A stretch of 64,000 bases of DNA from Carideicomes alvinocaridis. Lineage in GTDB: Bacteria; Pseudomonadota; Alphaproteobacteria; Rhodobacterales; Rhodobacteraceae. Positions 35,294-44,071 of this stretch are shown piece by piece (positions within the stretch are counted from its first letter, which is position 1; every line of letters begins with the position of its first letter). Made by a program: the position numbers and the translations under genes. Under the pieces are notes generated by a model, which searched no databases, was not told the DNA's origin, and was given only the letters and a program-made list of their open reading frames with translations. The stretch spans positions 1 to 64,000 of the forward strand of contig SRJI02000015.1 of assembly GCA_005473895.2 (NCBI GenBank). Direction: 5' to 3'.

Positions 35294-36181
35294 TCAGTCG
35301 CGCTCTTCTCGGATGTGATGCTGGCCAAGCGCGGCGGGCTGCGCCCAGCGGTCTCCGCCCCGCGCCGCCGACCAGATCATGACGGCGAGCGTGGCGAGGT
35401 AGGGGGTCATCTGCAGGTAATACTGGGGGACCGCCCAGCCGGCGGCGTTGACCCGGGGGATCAGCGCCTCGATGCAGCCGAAGAGCAGGGCACCGGCCAG
35501 CGCCCGCCACGGATGCCAGCGGGCGAAGATCACCAGCGCGATGGCGATCCAGCCGCGGCCGCCCACCACGTTGTCGACCCAGATCTTCGACACCGCCACG
35601 GTCAGGTAGCCGCCCGCGAGCCCCATGAGCGCGGCGCCGATGGCGATGGCGGCAAAGCGCATGGCGGTGACGTCGATCCCCGCCGCATCCGCGGCCCCCG
35701 GGTTCTCGCCCACCGCGCGCAGGGTCAGGCCGAAGCGCGTGCGCCCCAGCAACCAGACCGTGCCGAGACACAGCAGCGGCGTGGCCCAGACCACGATGTC
35801 CTGCCCGAGGACGAGGTCCTGCAGCCCGGCGAAGGACTGGTTCGCCCAGTCGTTTTCATTGGCGATATAGCTGGTCAGCGCCTGCGCGAGGAAGACCAGC
35901 GCGAGGCCGGAAATCACGTGGTTGATCCGCAGCCCCGCCACCAGGACCGCGAAGACCAGCCCGAGCGCCGCGCCCGCCACCATGGCCCCGCCAAGGGCCA
36001 CCAGCGGCGGCGCGCCGTTCAGCGTCAGCCCCACGCCCGCCAGCGCCCCGCCCAGCATGAAGCCCTCGGCCCCGAGGTTCAGCACGCCCGCCCGCTCGGA
36101 GAAGATCAGGCCGAGCGCGGCCAGCGCGAAGGGCACGGCGAAGCCGGGAATGTTGATCAGCCAGTTGGCGAGGAAATCCAT
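35294..36181 (-). CDS. ABC transporter permease, BMP/nucleoside type, second subunit
   Basis: 295 residues, about eight to nine membrane helices. LIFSERAGVLNLGAEGFMLG near the N-terminus is the characteristic motif of permeases that work with BMP-family nucleoside-binding proteins; LRAVGENPGAADAAGID is the cytoplasmic coupling loop. With the larger permease it forms the channel of the importer. Its ATG overlaps the stop of the other permease by one base (TGATG). Confidence 0.93.
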   Translation of the reverse strand: MDFLANWLINIPGFAVPFALAALGLIFSERAGVLNLGAEGFMLGGALAGVGLTLNGAPPLVALGGAMVAGAALGLVFAVLVAGLRINHVISGLALVFLAQALTSYIANENDWANQSFAGLQDLVLGQDIVVWATPLLCLGTVWLLGRTRFGLTLRAVGENPGAADAAGIDVTAMRFAAIAIGAALMGLAGGYLTVAVSKIWVDNVVGGRGWIAIALVIFARWHPWRALAGALLFGCIEALIPRVNAAGWAVPQYYLQMTPYLATLAVMIWSAARGGDRWAQPAALGQHHIREERD

Positions 36182-37299
36182 CACGAGGCACTCCGAAAGT
36201 TCATCCGGTAGGTGAGGAAGAACTCCGACCCCGCGACGCAGATGATGAAGATCGCCTGCGTCAGCCGGACCAGCGAGAAGGGCGTGCCGAAGAAGACCTG
36301 CAGGCTTTGGCCCACCTGCACCAGCACAGCCATGAAGAAGGCGGCGATCACCACGCCAAGCGGGTGGTTGCGCCCGAGAAAGGCGATGAGCACCCCGTTG
36401 AACAGGTAGCCCACGTGGAAATCCTGCGTCATCCGCCCCTCGATCCCCGCGGAGATGACGAACCCCGTGAGCCCCGCTACCGCGCCCGAGGCGAGGATGG
36501 CCGCCAGCGACAGCCCGGCCACCGGCACGCCCACGGCGCGGGCCATGTCGCGGTTGGCCGACAGCAGGTCCAGCAGGTAGCCCAGGCGGCTTGCCGAGAG
36601 GATCCACCACAGCGCCGCTGCGAGGATCCCGGCAAAGGGCAGGGCCCATGTCAGCGTCTGCCAGCCAAGCTGCGGCAGCCGCTCAACCGCCTCGTACTGC
36701 TCCGAGTGCGGGAAGGAGGAGACCGGGTCCTTCCAGCCGCCGTAAAGCAGGTGCAGCAGCAGGTTGAAGGCCACGTAGTTCAGCAGGAGCGTGGTGATGA
36801 CCTCGCTCACGCCCAGCTTCTGGCGCAGGTAGGCGGGGCCCGCGATCCAGCCCATGCCACCCGCGCAGGCGGCCAGCATCATCAGCGGCAGGCGCAGCGC
36901 CTCGGGCCCGATGTCGAAGATGGCGATGGCGGTGGCGCAGATCGCGCCGAGGATCATCTGCCCCTCCAGCCCGATGTTCCAGAAATTGGCACGGAAGGCG
37001 ATGGCCGTGGCCAGCCCCGCCACCACCAGCGGCGCCATCTGCGCCAGCACGGAGCCGAGCGCCCGCGGCGAGGAAAAGGCCGTGGCCGCGATCTCGGTCC
37101 CGAGGTCCGAGGGCGGAACGCCCGAGACCGCCAGCAGCAGCACCGACAGCAGCGCCGCCAGCCCGAGGCTTGCCGCGTAGACCGCGATGCGCCGCGTCTC
37201 GCCCACCTTCTGGCGCGGCTCCAGCAGCGGCACCAGCCGGAAGGCGGGGCGGGGCTTCGTCGCGCGCTCGCGCAGGGAAAGGTTCTCAGTCGTCGCCAT
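36181..37299 (-). CDS. ABC transporter permease, BMP/nucleoside type, first subunit
   Basis: 372 residues. A charged cytoplasmic N-terminus of about 38 residues is followed by some nine membrane helices. AFRANFWNIGLEGQMILGAI corresponds to the family's conserved N-G-L-E/G-A-E motif, and LSANRDMARAVGVPVAG is the coupling loop. The start overlaps the ATPase gene end by 14 bp, showing tight coupling. Confidence 0.92.
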   Translation of the reverse strand: MATTENLSLRERATKPRPAFRLVPLLEPRQKVGETRRIAVYAASLGLAALLSVLLLAVSGVPPSDLGTEIAATAFSSPRALGSVLAQMAPLVVAGLATAIAFRANFWNIGLEGQMILGAICATAIAIFDIGPEALRLPLMMLAACAGGMGWIAGPAYLRQKLGVSEVITTLLLNYVAFNLLLHLLYGGWKDPVSSFPHSEQYEAVERLPQLGWQTLTWALPFAGILAAALWWILSASRLGYLLDLLSANRDMARAVGVPVAGLSLAAILASGAVAGLTGFVISAGIEGRMTQDFHVGYLFNGVLIAFLGRNHPLGVVIAAFFMAVLVQVGQSLQVFFGTPFSLVRLTQAIFIICVAGSEFFLTYRMNFRSAS

Positions 37300-38779
37300 G
37301 TGACACCATTGCCCGCCCGATCTCGGCCCGGTCGGCCGGGGCGGTGAATTCGGCCGCCATCCGCCCGTCGGAGAGCACCCCGATCCGGTCGGACAGCAGG
37401 AGGATCTCGTCGAGGTCGTCGGAGATGAGGATCACCGCCGCGCCCGCATCCCGGGCCGCGCGCAGCCTCGCGTGGACCGCGGCGCCCGCGCGCACGTCCA
37501 GCCCGCGCGAGGGCGAATGCGCCAGCACCACGCGGGTCTCGCCCTCGAACTCGCGCGCGATCACCAGCTTCTGTGCGTTGCCGCCCGACAGAAGCGCCGC
37601 GCGCTGGCCCATGCCCCGCACGCCCTGAACGTCGAACTCTTCCACCGCTTCCCGCGCCCGGGCCCGGGCCTTGGCGCGGTTCAGCCACATCCAGCCGCCG
37701 TAGCGCCCGGCCAGCACGCCGTTCACCGCGTAATTGTCGGCCACGCTCAGCCGCCCGGCCAGCCCGTGGCGGTAGCGGTCCACCGGGATGCAGGCCAGCC
37801 CCGCGCGGCGGCGGCCCGCGGGCCCCGCCTCGGTGATGTTCTCGCCGTCCATCCAGACCGTGCCGCCGGTGGGCCGCGCGAGGCCCATCAGCACCTCGGC
37901 CAGCTCGGACTGGCCATTGCCCGCGACGCCCGCGACGCCGTAGATCTCGCCCGCGCGCACCTGGAAATCGAGGCCGGTCAGCCCCCGCCGCCCGGCATCG
38001 CCCGCCAGTTCGACCCCGTTCAGCCAGATCACCCGCTCGCCCACGTGGGACGACAGTTCCGGCTCTTCCACGATCTGTTCGCCCACGATCAGCGTGGTCA
38101 GTTCCGCGGGGTTCATCCCCTCGGGCGTCGTCTCGGCGATGGTGCGGCCCTGCCGCAGGACGGTGATGCGGTCGGAATGGTGCAGCGCCTCGTGCAGCTT
38201 GTGGGTGACGAGGATCACCGCCGCGCCCTCGTCCGCGAGCCCCCGGATCAGGCCCATGAGCGCCGTGCCCTCCTCGGGGGACAGCACCGCGGTGGGCTCG
38301 TCGAGGATGACGATGCGGGCGCCGCCGATCAGCACCTTGAGGATCTCCAGCCGCTGCTGCTCCGCCACCGGGAGCGTCCCGGCCCGGGCCTCTAGCGGCA
38401 GGTCGAACCCGATGCGCGCGGCGAGGCGCTGCGCCTCCGCCCCCACCTCGGCCGCCGGGCGACCGGGATTGAACAGCAGGATGTTGTCGAGAACGGAAAA
38501 GGCCGGGACCAGCTTGAAATGCTGGTGGACCATGCCGATCCCGCGGGCGGCGGCATCCCGGGCGCCCGCGATGCTGACCGCCTTGCCGTCGATCTCCACC
38601 CGCCCCTCGTCGGGGGCGTAGATGCCGCAGGCCACGTTCATCAGCGTCGACTTGCCCGCGCCGTTCTCGCCGAGAAGCGCGTGCACCTCTCCGCCATGCG
38701 CGACGAAATCGACCTCTTCGAGGGCCGCGAAGCCCCCGAAGCGTTTCGTCACGGACCTGAGTGCCAGACCCGTCGTCAT
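37286..38779 (-). CDS. ABC transporter ATP-binding protein with two nucleotide-binding domains
   Basis: 497 residues with two ATPase cassettes, as in RbsA and in BMP-type nucleoside importers. The first has Walker A GENGAGKSTL, a degenerate signature LPVAEQQRLEILK and Walker B RIVILDEPTAVL. The second has the looser P-loop GVAGNGQSEL, signature LSGGNAQKLVIARE and VVLAHSPSRGLD. Such degenerate second P-loops are normal here. Its start follows the BMP gene stop within one base. Confidence 0.93.
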   Translation of the reverse strand: MTTGLALRSVTKRFGGFAALEEVDFVAHGGEVHALLGENGAGKSTLMNVACGIYAPDEGRVEIDGKAVSIAGARDAAARGIGMVHQHFKLVPAFSVLDNILLFNPGRPAAEVGAEAQRLAARIGFDLPLEARAGTLPVAEQQRLEILKVLIGGARIVILDEPTAVLSPEEGTALMGLIRGLADEGAAVILVTHKLHEALHHSDRITVLRQGRTIAETTPEGMNPAELTTLIVGEQIVEEPELSSHVGERVIWLNGVELAGDAGRRGLTGLDFQVRAGEIYGVAGVAGNGQSELAEVLMGLARPTGGTVWMDGENITEAGPAGRRRAGLACIPVDRYRHGLAGRLSVADNYAVNGVLAGRYGGWMWLNRAKARARAREAVEEFDVQGVRGMGQRAALLSGGNAQKLVIAREFEGETRVVLAHSPSRGLDVRAGAAVHARLRAARDAGAAVILISDDLDEILLLSDRIGVLSDGRMAAEFTAPADRAEIGRAMVSHGDD

Positions 38780-38780
38780 G

Positions 38781-39872
38781 TCATTCGCCCCCGGTCACGC
38801 CGGGCACGAACCAGTCCATGGCCCAGAGATCGGCATCCGACAGCACCTCACCCTCGGGCACGCGCTCGGTGCCGTCGCGGTCGGTGATCGGCCCGGCAAA
38901 GACCGGCGCCTCGCCCGAGATGATCTTGTCGCGGGCCTCCATGACCTTCGCCTTCAGCTCGTCCGACACCGCGTCGCCGCAGCAGGCCACGTCCGTGCCG
39001 CCCTCGTCGATGCCGAGGAAGGCGCCGTAGGGCGCTTCTTCCCATTCACCCGCGGCGATCTTCTCGATCTCGGGGACCAGGAACTTGTCCCAGGTCCAGA
39101 CGGAGGAGCACTGCGTGGCCTCGGAGAACTCGCTCAGGTCCCGGTGGTGGCCGGTGGCGTAGATGCCCGCCTCCTCGGCCACGACCTGCGGGGTCGGCGT
39201 GTCCACGTGCTGGCCGATGACGTCGACGCCCTGTTCGACCAGCGCTTGCGTGGCCGCGCGTTCCTTGACCGGATCGCCCCATGCGCCGGTGAAGACCACG
39301 GTCAGCTCCGCGTCGGGGTTCACCTCGCGCGCGCCCAGCAGGTAGGCGTTGACGGTCCAGTTCACCAGCGGGAAGGGGTTGGCCGCGACGAAGCCGATCT
39401 TGCCGCTTTTCGACAGGCCGCCCGCGACCATGCCGCAGAGATACTGCGACTGGTAGGTCCGGCCGTAGACCGATTTCAGGTTCGGCCCGTTGGTGATGCC
39501 GGCCGGGTTGATGAACAGGATGTCGGGATATTGCTCGCTCAGCTCCTTGAAGGTGTCGGAATAGCCGAAGGCCGACCCGATGATGATGTTGGAGCCGCGG
39601 TCGATGAAAAGCTCCGCCGCGGGCCGGATCGCCGTGGCGCTCTCGGGGATTTCCTCGGCCTGCGGAATCCGCATGTCGAGCTCTTCCTCGACGGTCTGGC
39701 GCGCCTCGTCGATGGATTGCGACCAGCCGCCGTCATTGGTCGGGCCGAAGAGGATGATGGCCGGTTTCGGATCGCCCACGGCGGCAAATTCCGCCTGTGC
39801 GCCCTGCGCCAGCCCGGTGAGCGAAAGCGCCCCAGCGGCCAGCGTCAGCATGGTTTTCGTGATGAAGGTCAT
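38781..39872 (-). CDS. BMP family ABC transporter substrate-binding protein
   Basis: 363 residues. A signal peptide (AQGAQA, cleaved about residue 24) precedes a Bmp/PnrA-like domain: ILFGPTNDGGWSQSIDEARQ, GSAFGYSDTFKELSEQYPD and the pair VIGQHVDTPTPQ and PYGAFLGID. Relatives bind purine nucleosides and related heterocycles, so a nucleobase-, nucleoside- or ureide-like ligand is likely. It heads the operon of importer, oxygenase, VOC protein and hydrolase. The start at 39872 is preceded by GGGGA at about 10 bp; an ATG six codons earlier is possible. Confidence 0.9.
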   Translation of the reverse strand: MTFITKTMLTLAAGALSLTGLAQGAQAEFAAVGDPKPAIILFGPTNDGGWSQSIDEARQTVEEELDMRIPQAEEIPESATAIRPAAELFIDRGSNIIIGSAFGYSDTFKELSEQYPDILFINPAGITNGPNLKSVYGRTYQSQYLCGMVAGGLSKSGKIGFVAANPFPLVNWTVNAYLLGAREVNPDAELTVVFTGAWGDPVKERAATQALVEQGVDVIGQHVDTPTPQVVAEEAGIYATGHHRDLSEFSEATQCSSVWTWDKFLVPEIEKIAAGEWEEAPYGAFLGIDEGGTDVACCGDAVSDELKAKVMEARDKIISGEAPVFAGPITDRDGTERVPEGEVLSDADLWAMDWFVPGVTGGE

Positions 39873-40049
39873 GGAGATATGTCCCCGCATAGGTTCCCTG
39901 TTGACGCAGGGCGAACCGCTGCGCCTGCGCCCCGTCACGGGGGCGGCGTTCTGACGTTTATGAAGGGCGAAAGCATGTCGCCCGGGATCAGGATTCGCGC
40001 TCGGGGCCGCTGCGTCAAACGGGCTGAACGGATTCCGCCGATCCGTCCG

Positions 40050-40062
40050 GGAAAATTTTTCC
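40050..40062. promoter_or_regulatory. AT-rich operator-like dyad upstream of the importer operon
   Basis: GGAAAA-T-TTTTCC, a perfect 13 bp dyad, stands out in otherwise GC-rich DNA, 178 bp before the BMP gene. The 364 bp gap 39873-40236 has no gene; this dyad and its AT-rich flank (40050-40076) are the only marked signal. Confidence 0.4.
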
Positions 40063-40236
40063 AAACGATCAAATTCGGTGCAGGATCCCCCGCGGGACGG
40101 GATCGGGCGGGGCCTCGCGCGGAACGGTGAAAATCGTCAGGGAAGAGCGACGGCGATGAGATGCAACTTCAGGTCGGAGTCGACTCTGGCCTGACTCGCA
40201 CCTCTCTCGTCGTGCCGTCCGCCGAGGATCGCGCCC

Positions 40237-41280
40237 TCAGCCCCCGTCGCGGTCGCGACCGAAGAGACCGGTCAGGGAATGGCTCACCATCGCCGAGACC
40301 GAGGGCCGCGACAACGCGCGGAAGGGCAGGGGGCGGCAGACCTCCATCGCGGCGACCCCCACCCGGGCGGTCAGCGCGCCGTTCACCACGCCCTCGCCGA
40401 AGCGGCGCGACAGCTTGGCCAGCAGCCCGCCGCCCGCCACGGTGCCAATCATGTCGTCGCCCACCGCCACCGCGCCGGTGGCCACAAGGTGGGTCATCAC
40501 CGCGCGCAGCAGGCGCAGGCTGCCCAGCGTGCCCGAGCGGCCGCCGTAGATCTCTGCGATGCGCCGGATCATGCGGATGTTCGAGGTCAGGGCGGCAAAG
40601 ACATCGGCCAGCGCCAGCGGCACCATGGCCGTCACCGCCGCCACCTGGCGCGAGGCCGCCTCGACCTCCGCCCGCGCGGCGCGGTCCAGGGGGCCCAGCA
40701 GCTCCCGCTCCGCCAGTGCCAGCAGGGCGTCCGCATCCACCGCCTCGGGCGCGCGTTCCTTCAGCGCCTGCCGCCCCCATCGGGTGTCCTCGCGGCCGGA
40801 ATAGAGCGCGACGAGCCCGTCGGTCACCTCGCGCGCCCGCTCCATCCGCCCCGAGGCCAGCGCCCGGTCCGCCGCCATGTGCAGCCGGTCCACCCGCTTC
40901 AGCCGGGAAAACGCCGCCACCTCGCGGATGACGATCGCCAGGCAGACCACGAGGAAGGCCGCGATCAGCGCCGTGACCGCATAGCCCAGCACCTCGTTCC
41001 GGGCGATCAGCGACCAGGCGAAATCCCATGCGGCCACCGAGACCGCGGTGCCCAGAAGCGCCGCCAGCAACGCCCAGAACCATTTCGCCAGCTTCGAGCG
41101 GCGGCGCGAGGCCAGCACGGCGACGGTCTGCATCGCCTGTCCCTGCGCGCCCGGGCCGCCCGGCAGGTCCGGCTCCGGCACCGGCGGTGCCTCGGAGGGG
41201 GAGGGCGCAGGCTGTTCCGGCCGCTCGTCCTCGATTTCCACCATCACCGGCCCGCGGCGTCTGACGTCCTCGTCGCTCAT
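40237..41280 (-). CDS. YcjF-like inner membrane protein (DUF697/TIGR01620)
   Basis: 347 residues. A Pro/Glu-rich cytoplasmic N-terminus is followed by two membrane helices (about 68-90 and 99-118), then a helical domain containing MVPLALADVFAALTSNIRMIRRIAEIYG, the DUF697 signature region. It is encoded with the YcjX-like GTPase as in enterobacteria, where both belong to envelope stress genes. The start overlaps the GNAT gene stop (ATGA). Confidence 0.85.
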   Translation of the reverse strand: MSDEDVRRRGPVMVEIEDERPEQPAPSPSEAPPVPEPDLPGGPGAQGQAMQTVAVLASRRRSKLAKWFWALLAALLGTAVSVAAWDFAWSLIARNEVLGYAVTALIAAFLVVCLAIVIREVAAFSRLKRVDRLHMAADRALASGRMERAREVTDGLVALYSGREDTRWGRQALKERAPEAVDADALLALAERELLGPLDRAARAEVEAASRQVAAVTAMVPLALADVFAALTSNIRMIRRIAEIYGGRSGTLGSLRLLRAVMTHLVATGAVAVGDDMIGTVAGGGLLAKLSRRFGEGVVNGALTARVGVAAMEVCRPLPFRALSRPSVSAMVSHSLTGLFGRDRDGG

Positions 41281-41729
41281 GCGCCTGCCTCCTCCCAGAC
41301 GAAGCGGATCTCGGGCAATCCCTCGTCGTTCTCCGTGCCGTCGCCGCGCCCCGCCTCGCGGAACCCCTCGCGCAGGTAGAAGCGCTGCGCGCCCGCATTG
41401 GCCGCATGGACCCAGAGCAGCAGCCGCGCCCGGCAGGCCTTGGCATCGTCCAGCAGCGCCCGGCCGAACCCCCGCCCCGTGGCCTCCGGCGCGAGGTAGA
41501 GCCCGTGCACCTCCTCGCCGTCGCGCGCGATGAAGCCGCGGACCTGCCCCGCGACCTCCGCCAGCGTGATCCAGCCCGCATCGATCAGCGTGCCCGCATG
41601 GGCCAGGTCCTCGGCGCGCGAACGAACGCGGGGCAGCCAGGGCGTGACATCCACCACCTCCGACAGGATGCCGCCCACCGCCCCCGCATCGAGCGGCGTG
41701 GCGTCGCGCAAAGTCACCGGCCCGCTCAC
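41277..41729 (-). CDS. GNAT family N-acetyltransferase
   Basis: 150 residues. VHGLYLAPEATGRGFGRALL is the acetyl-CoA-binding motif A, and WVHAANAGAQRFYLREGFRE is the C-terminal motif B of the GNAT fold. The substrate is unknown. It is inserted between ycjX and ycjF, overlapping both by ATGA, so the three are translated together. Confidence 0.9.
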   Translation of the reverse strand: MSGPVTLRDATPLDAGAVGGILSEVVDVTPWLPRVRSRAEDLAHAGTLIDAGWITLAEVAGQVRGFIARDGEEVHGLYLAPEATGRGFGRALLDDAKACRARLLLWVHAANAGAQRFYLREGFREAGRGDGTENDEGLPEIRFVWEEAGA

Positions 41730-43141
41730 AGCCGATCCCCGATCAGGAACTGCGCCGCCCGGTCCAGCCGGATATGCGGCGGCCCGTCGCCCGGGCGCAG
41801 GGTGGAGGCGGCGGGCGCAAAGGCCATCACCTCGTAATCCCCGTCGAGCCAGCGCGCCTCGCCCCGCCGCCCCTGGTCGAGCAGCAGCCGCGGATCCTCC
41901 GGTAGCTCCCCGGGATAGAGCGCCACCTGTTTCGAGCTTCCCTCCAGCCGCCCCCGCACGCAGTCGAGGCTTTCGCCGCGATGATCCAGCGTATCCTCCA
42001 CCGTGGCGCGCAGGGCGGCGATCGACATCGCCTCCGTCCGCGCCCCGGCAAAGCTCGCCCGGTCGGCGGCGTCGCGGGTCAGGGCCTGCATGATGGCGGT
42101 CAGCCGGGGATGCTGCGAATGATGCAGGTGGTCGGCCTTGGTCGCGGCGAAGAGGATGCGCTCGACCCGCTTGCCCATCAGGAGCCGGGTGAGGAAGGCG
42201 TTGCGCCCGGGGCGGAAGGCCGACAGGATCTCGGTCATCGCCCGGCGCAAATCCTCCACCGCCTGCGGCCCGGAATGGATCGCGCCCAGGGCATCCACCA
42301 GCACCACCTGCCGGTCGATGCGCGAGAAGTGATCGCGGAAGAAGGGTTTGACCACCTGCGCCTTATAGGCCTCGTACCGCCGCTCCATCTCGCGCCAGAG
42401 CCCCTTGCGATGCGGGCTCTCCTCGGGCGGGAGGGGCGCGAAGGTCAGCACGGGCGAGCCCTCAAGGTCGCCGGGCAACAGGAAGCGCCCCGGCCCGGTA
42501 TCGTAGAACCCCGCCTCGCGCGCCGCCTTGAGATAGGCGGTGAAGCGCTGCGCCAGCGCCCGTGCCTGCGGCTCTTCCCAGTCGCGGATGCCCTCCGCGC
42601 CCTCCTTCTCCAGCAGGAAGGCCTGCGCCTGCGGCCGGTCGCCCATGCGGCCCAGCACGTCCGCCGACCACTCGGCATAGCTCTTGTCGAGCAGCCCGAG
42701 GTCCAGCAGCCATTCGCCGGGATAATCCACGATATCCAGGTGCACCGTCCGCGGCCCCTGCACGCCCCCCAGCAGGCCCGAGGGCCGGACCCGGAGCGAC
42801 AGCCGCAGCTCCGAGACGGAGCGGGTGCCCTCGGGCCAGTGCGGCGCGCGGCCGGTCATGGCGGCCAGGTGATCCTCGAAGTCGAAGCGCGGCACGGTGT
42901 CGTCGGGCTGCGGCTGCAGGTAGGCGGCGGCGATGCGCCCCTCCGCCTGCGCGGTCAGCCCGCCCATGCGGCCCCGGTCCAGCAGGTTGGCCACCAGCGA
43001 GGTGATGAAGACCGTCTTGCCCGCGCGGGACAGCCCGGTGACGCCAAGGCGGATCACCGGCTCGAAGAAGGTTTCCGAGACGCCTTGCCCGATGCTTTCG
43101 AACCCGCGGGTCAGACCGTCGGCGAGTGAGGAGATGACCAA
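41726..43141 (-). CDS. YcjX-like P-loop GTPase (DUF463)
   Basis: 471 residues with a proposed TTG start. GVTGLSRAGKTVFITSLVAN is the P-loop with GKT, IVDYPGEWLLDL is the switch-like region, and ATKADHLHHSQH is the base-specificity motif (TKAD). The protein works with YcjF at the membrane. Homologues start near this point (a short SLADGLTRGFESIG helix), and AAGGGC lies upstream of the TTG at 43141. An open frame continues upstream through a tandem repeat to 43447, without conserved sequence. The lack of an ATG near the true N-terminus is the main uncertainty. Confidence 0.85.
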   Translation of the reverse strand: MVISSLADGLTRGFESIGQGVSETFFEPVIRLGVTGLSRAGKTVFITSLVANLLDRGRMGGLTAQAEGRIAAAYLQPQPDDTVPRFDFEDHLAAMTGRAPHWPEGTRSVSELRLSLRVRPSGLLGGVQGPRTVHLDIVDYPGEWLLDLGLLDKSYAEWSADVLGRMGDRPQAQAFLLEKEGAEGIRDWEEPQARALAQRFTAYLKAAREAGFYDTGPGRFLLPGDLEGSPVLTFAPLPPEESPHRKGLWREMERRYEAYKAQVVKPFFRDHFSRIDRQVVLVDALGAIHSGPQAVEDLRRAMTEILSAFRPGRNAFLTRLLMGKRVERILFAATKADHLHHSQHPRLTAIMQALTRDAADRASFAGARTEAMSIAALRATVEDTLDHRGESLDCVRGRLEGSSKQVALYPGELPEDPRLLLDQGRRGEARWLDGDYEVMAFAPAASTLRPGDGPPHIRLDRAAQFLIGDRL

Positions 43142-43154
43142 TGCGCTGCCCTTG

Positions 43155-43214
43155 CCCGTTGTGACCCGGCCCCTTGTGATTGGGCCCCTTGCGACTGGGC
43201 CCCTTGTGACTGGG
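43155..43214. repeat. Four tandem 15-bp repeats upstream of ycjX
   Basis: Units at 43155, 43170, 43185 and 43200; the last three read CCCCTTGTGATTGGG, CCCCTTGCGACTGGG and CCCCTTGTGACTGGG, the first is degenerate. The repeats end 14 bp upstream of the proposed TTG start, thus in the leader or promoter. The rest of the 386 bp gap to 43527 shows nothing that I recognise. Confidence 0.85.
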
Positions 43215-43527
43215 TGTTGCCCCAGAGATAGAGGCGCGGACGGCGCGAGGAAAGCCCCGCGCTCCGCCGCGCGCCCGCCAGGCCCTCCGGGAAGCGGGCC
43301 GACGCCCCGAAACGACCCGATAGGCCCCGCCAAGGGCCGCCCGCCACAACCGACCGCGTCCGAAGCACCACGTCCCTCCCCTCCGTCCGACACGGCGCCC
43401 GCCCCATTCTCCCGCCTGACAAACACCGGCCCCGCCCCCGGCTTCACGCCCTCGTGTGCCGCCGCCCCGGTGACAGGCGGCCGCCCATCGGCTATGCCGC
43501 TTGCGGTTTCAAAGGGAGTCCCGCCAG

Positions 43528-43839
43528 ATGCGCCTCATCGCCGCCACTCTTCTCGCATGCGCCACCGCCCCGCTCGTCGCGGCCCCCGCCGCCGCGTCCG
43601 GCAAGGCCGAGACCTGCGCCAACTTCGGCGAGATGGCGAACCGCGCCGTCGCCCTGCGCACAGAGAGCGGGCTGGAGATGGAGGCCGCCGCCGCCCGGCT
43701 CGCCGCCGCCTACGAGGACCAGAGCGCCGACATGGCCGCGCTGGCCCCGCAGGTCGCCGCCTGGGTCTGGAGCCTGCCCGAGGACCAGCTCGGCGCCGGC
43801 GTCGGCCAGGCCATGGAAGCCCAGTGCAAGGCCCGCTGA
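43528..43839 (+). CDS. Small secreted protein, unknown
   Basis: 103 residues. A signal peptide (MRLIAATLLACATAPLVA, cleaved near AAASG) is followed by a helical, Ala- and Glu-rich mature part with two cysteines (ETCANF and the C-terminal AQCKAR) that could form a disulfide. AAGGGAG precedes the ATG at 43528; an ATG nine codons earlier gives no signal peptide. Function unknown. Confidence 0.65.
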   Translation: MRLIAATLLACATAPLVAAPAAASGKAETCANFGEMANRAVALRTESGLEMEAAAARLAAAYEDQSADMAALAPQVAAWVWSLPEDQLGAGVGQAMEAQCKAR

Positions 43840-43928
43840 GCACCGCCCGTCCCGCCTCCGCCGCGCGACCGCACCGGGCGACGCATGCGCCCGGCCGCCA
43901 CATTATCCTGTCCGCAACACGCCGCCCC

Positions 43929-43996
43929 CGCTTCTTCTGACCATAAATATCCCGGGGGTGAGGAGCGTCAGCGACGAGGGGGCAGCGCCCCCTTGG
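43929..43996 (+). repeat. Intergenic palindromic repeat, copy 2
   Basis: Nearly identical over 50 bp to the copy at 58450: GCTTCTTCTGACCATAAATA, CCCGGGGGTGAGGAGCGTCA, GCGACGAGGGGGC, then GCGCCCCCTTG. It ends about 75 bp before the dnaG start. Confidence 0.9.
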
Positions 43997-44071
43997 CCGG
44001 AGCCCGCCACCCCCCCCGGACCTCCCCGCTCCGCGCTTGTCTTCGCAGGGGCTCTCCACGATACTCCGCCC

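Noticed and set aside
33064-39872. Classical purine catabolism operon
   Set aside because: No xanthine dehydrogenase, uricase or allantoinase genes are present; the BMP importer alone does not fix the substrate.
43155-43214. CRISPR-like repeat array
   Set aside because: The units are contiguous 15-mers without spacers and there are no cas genes.
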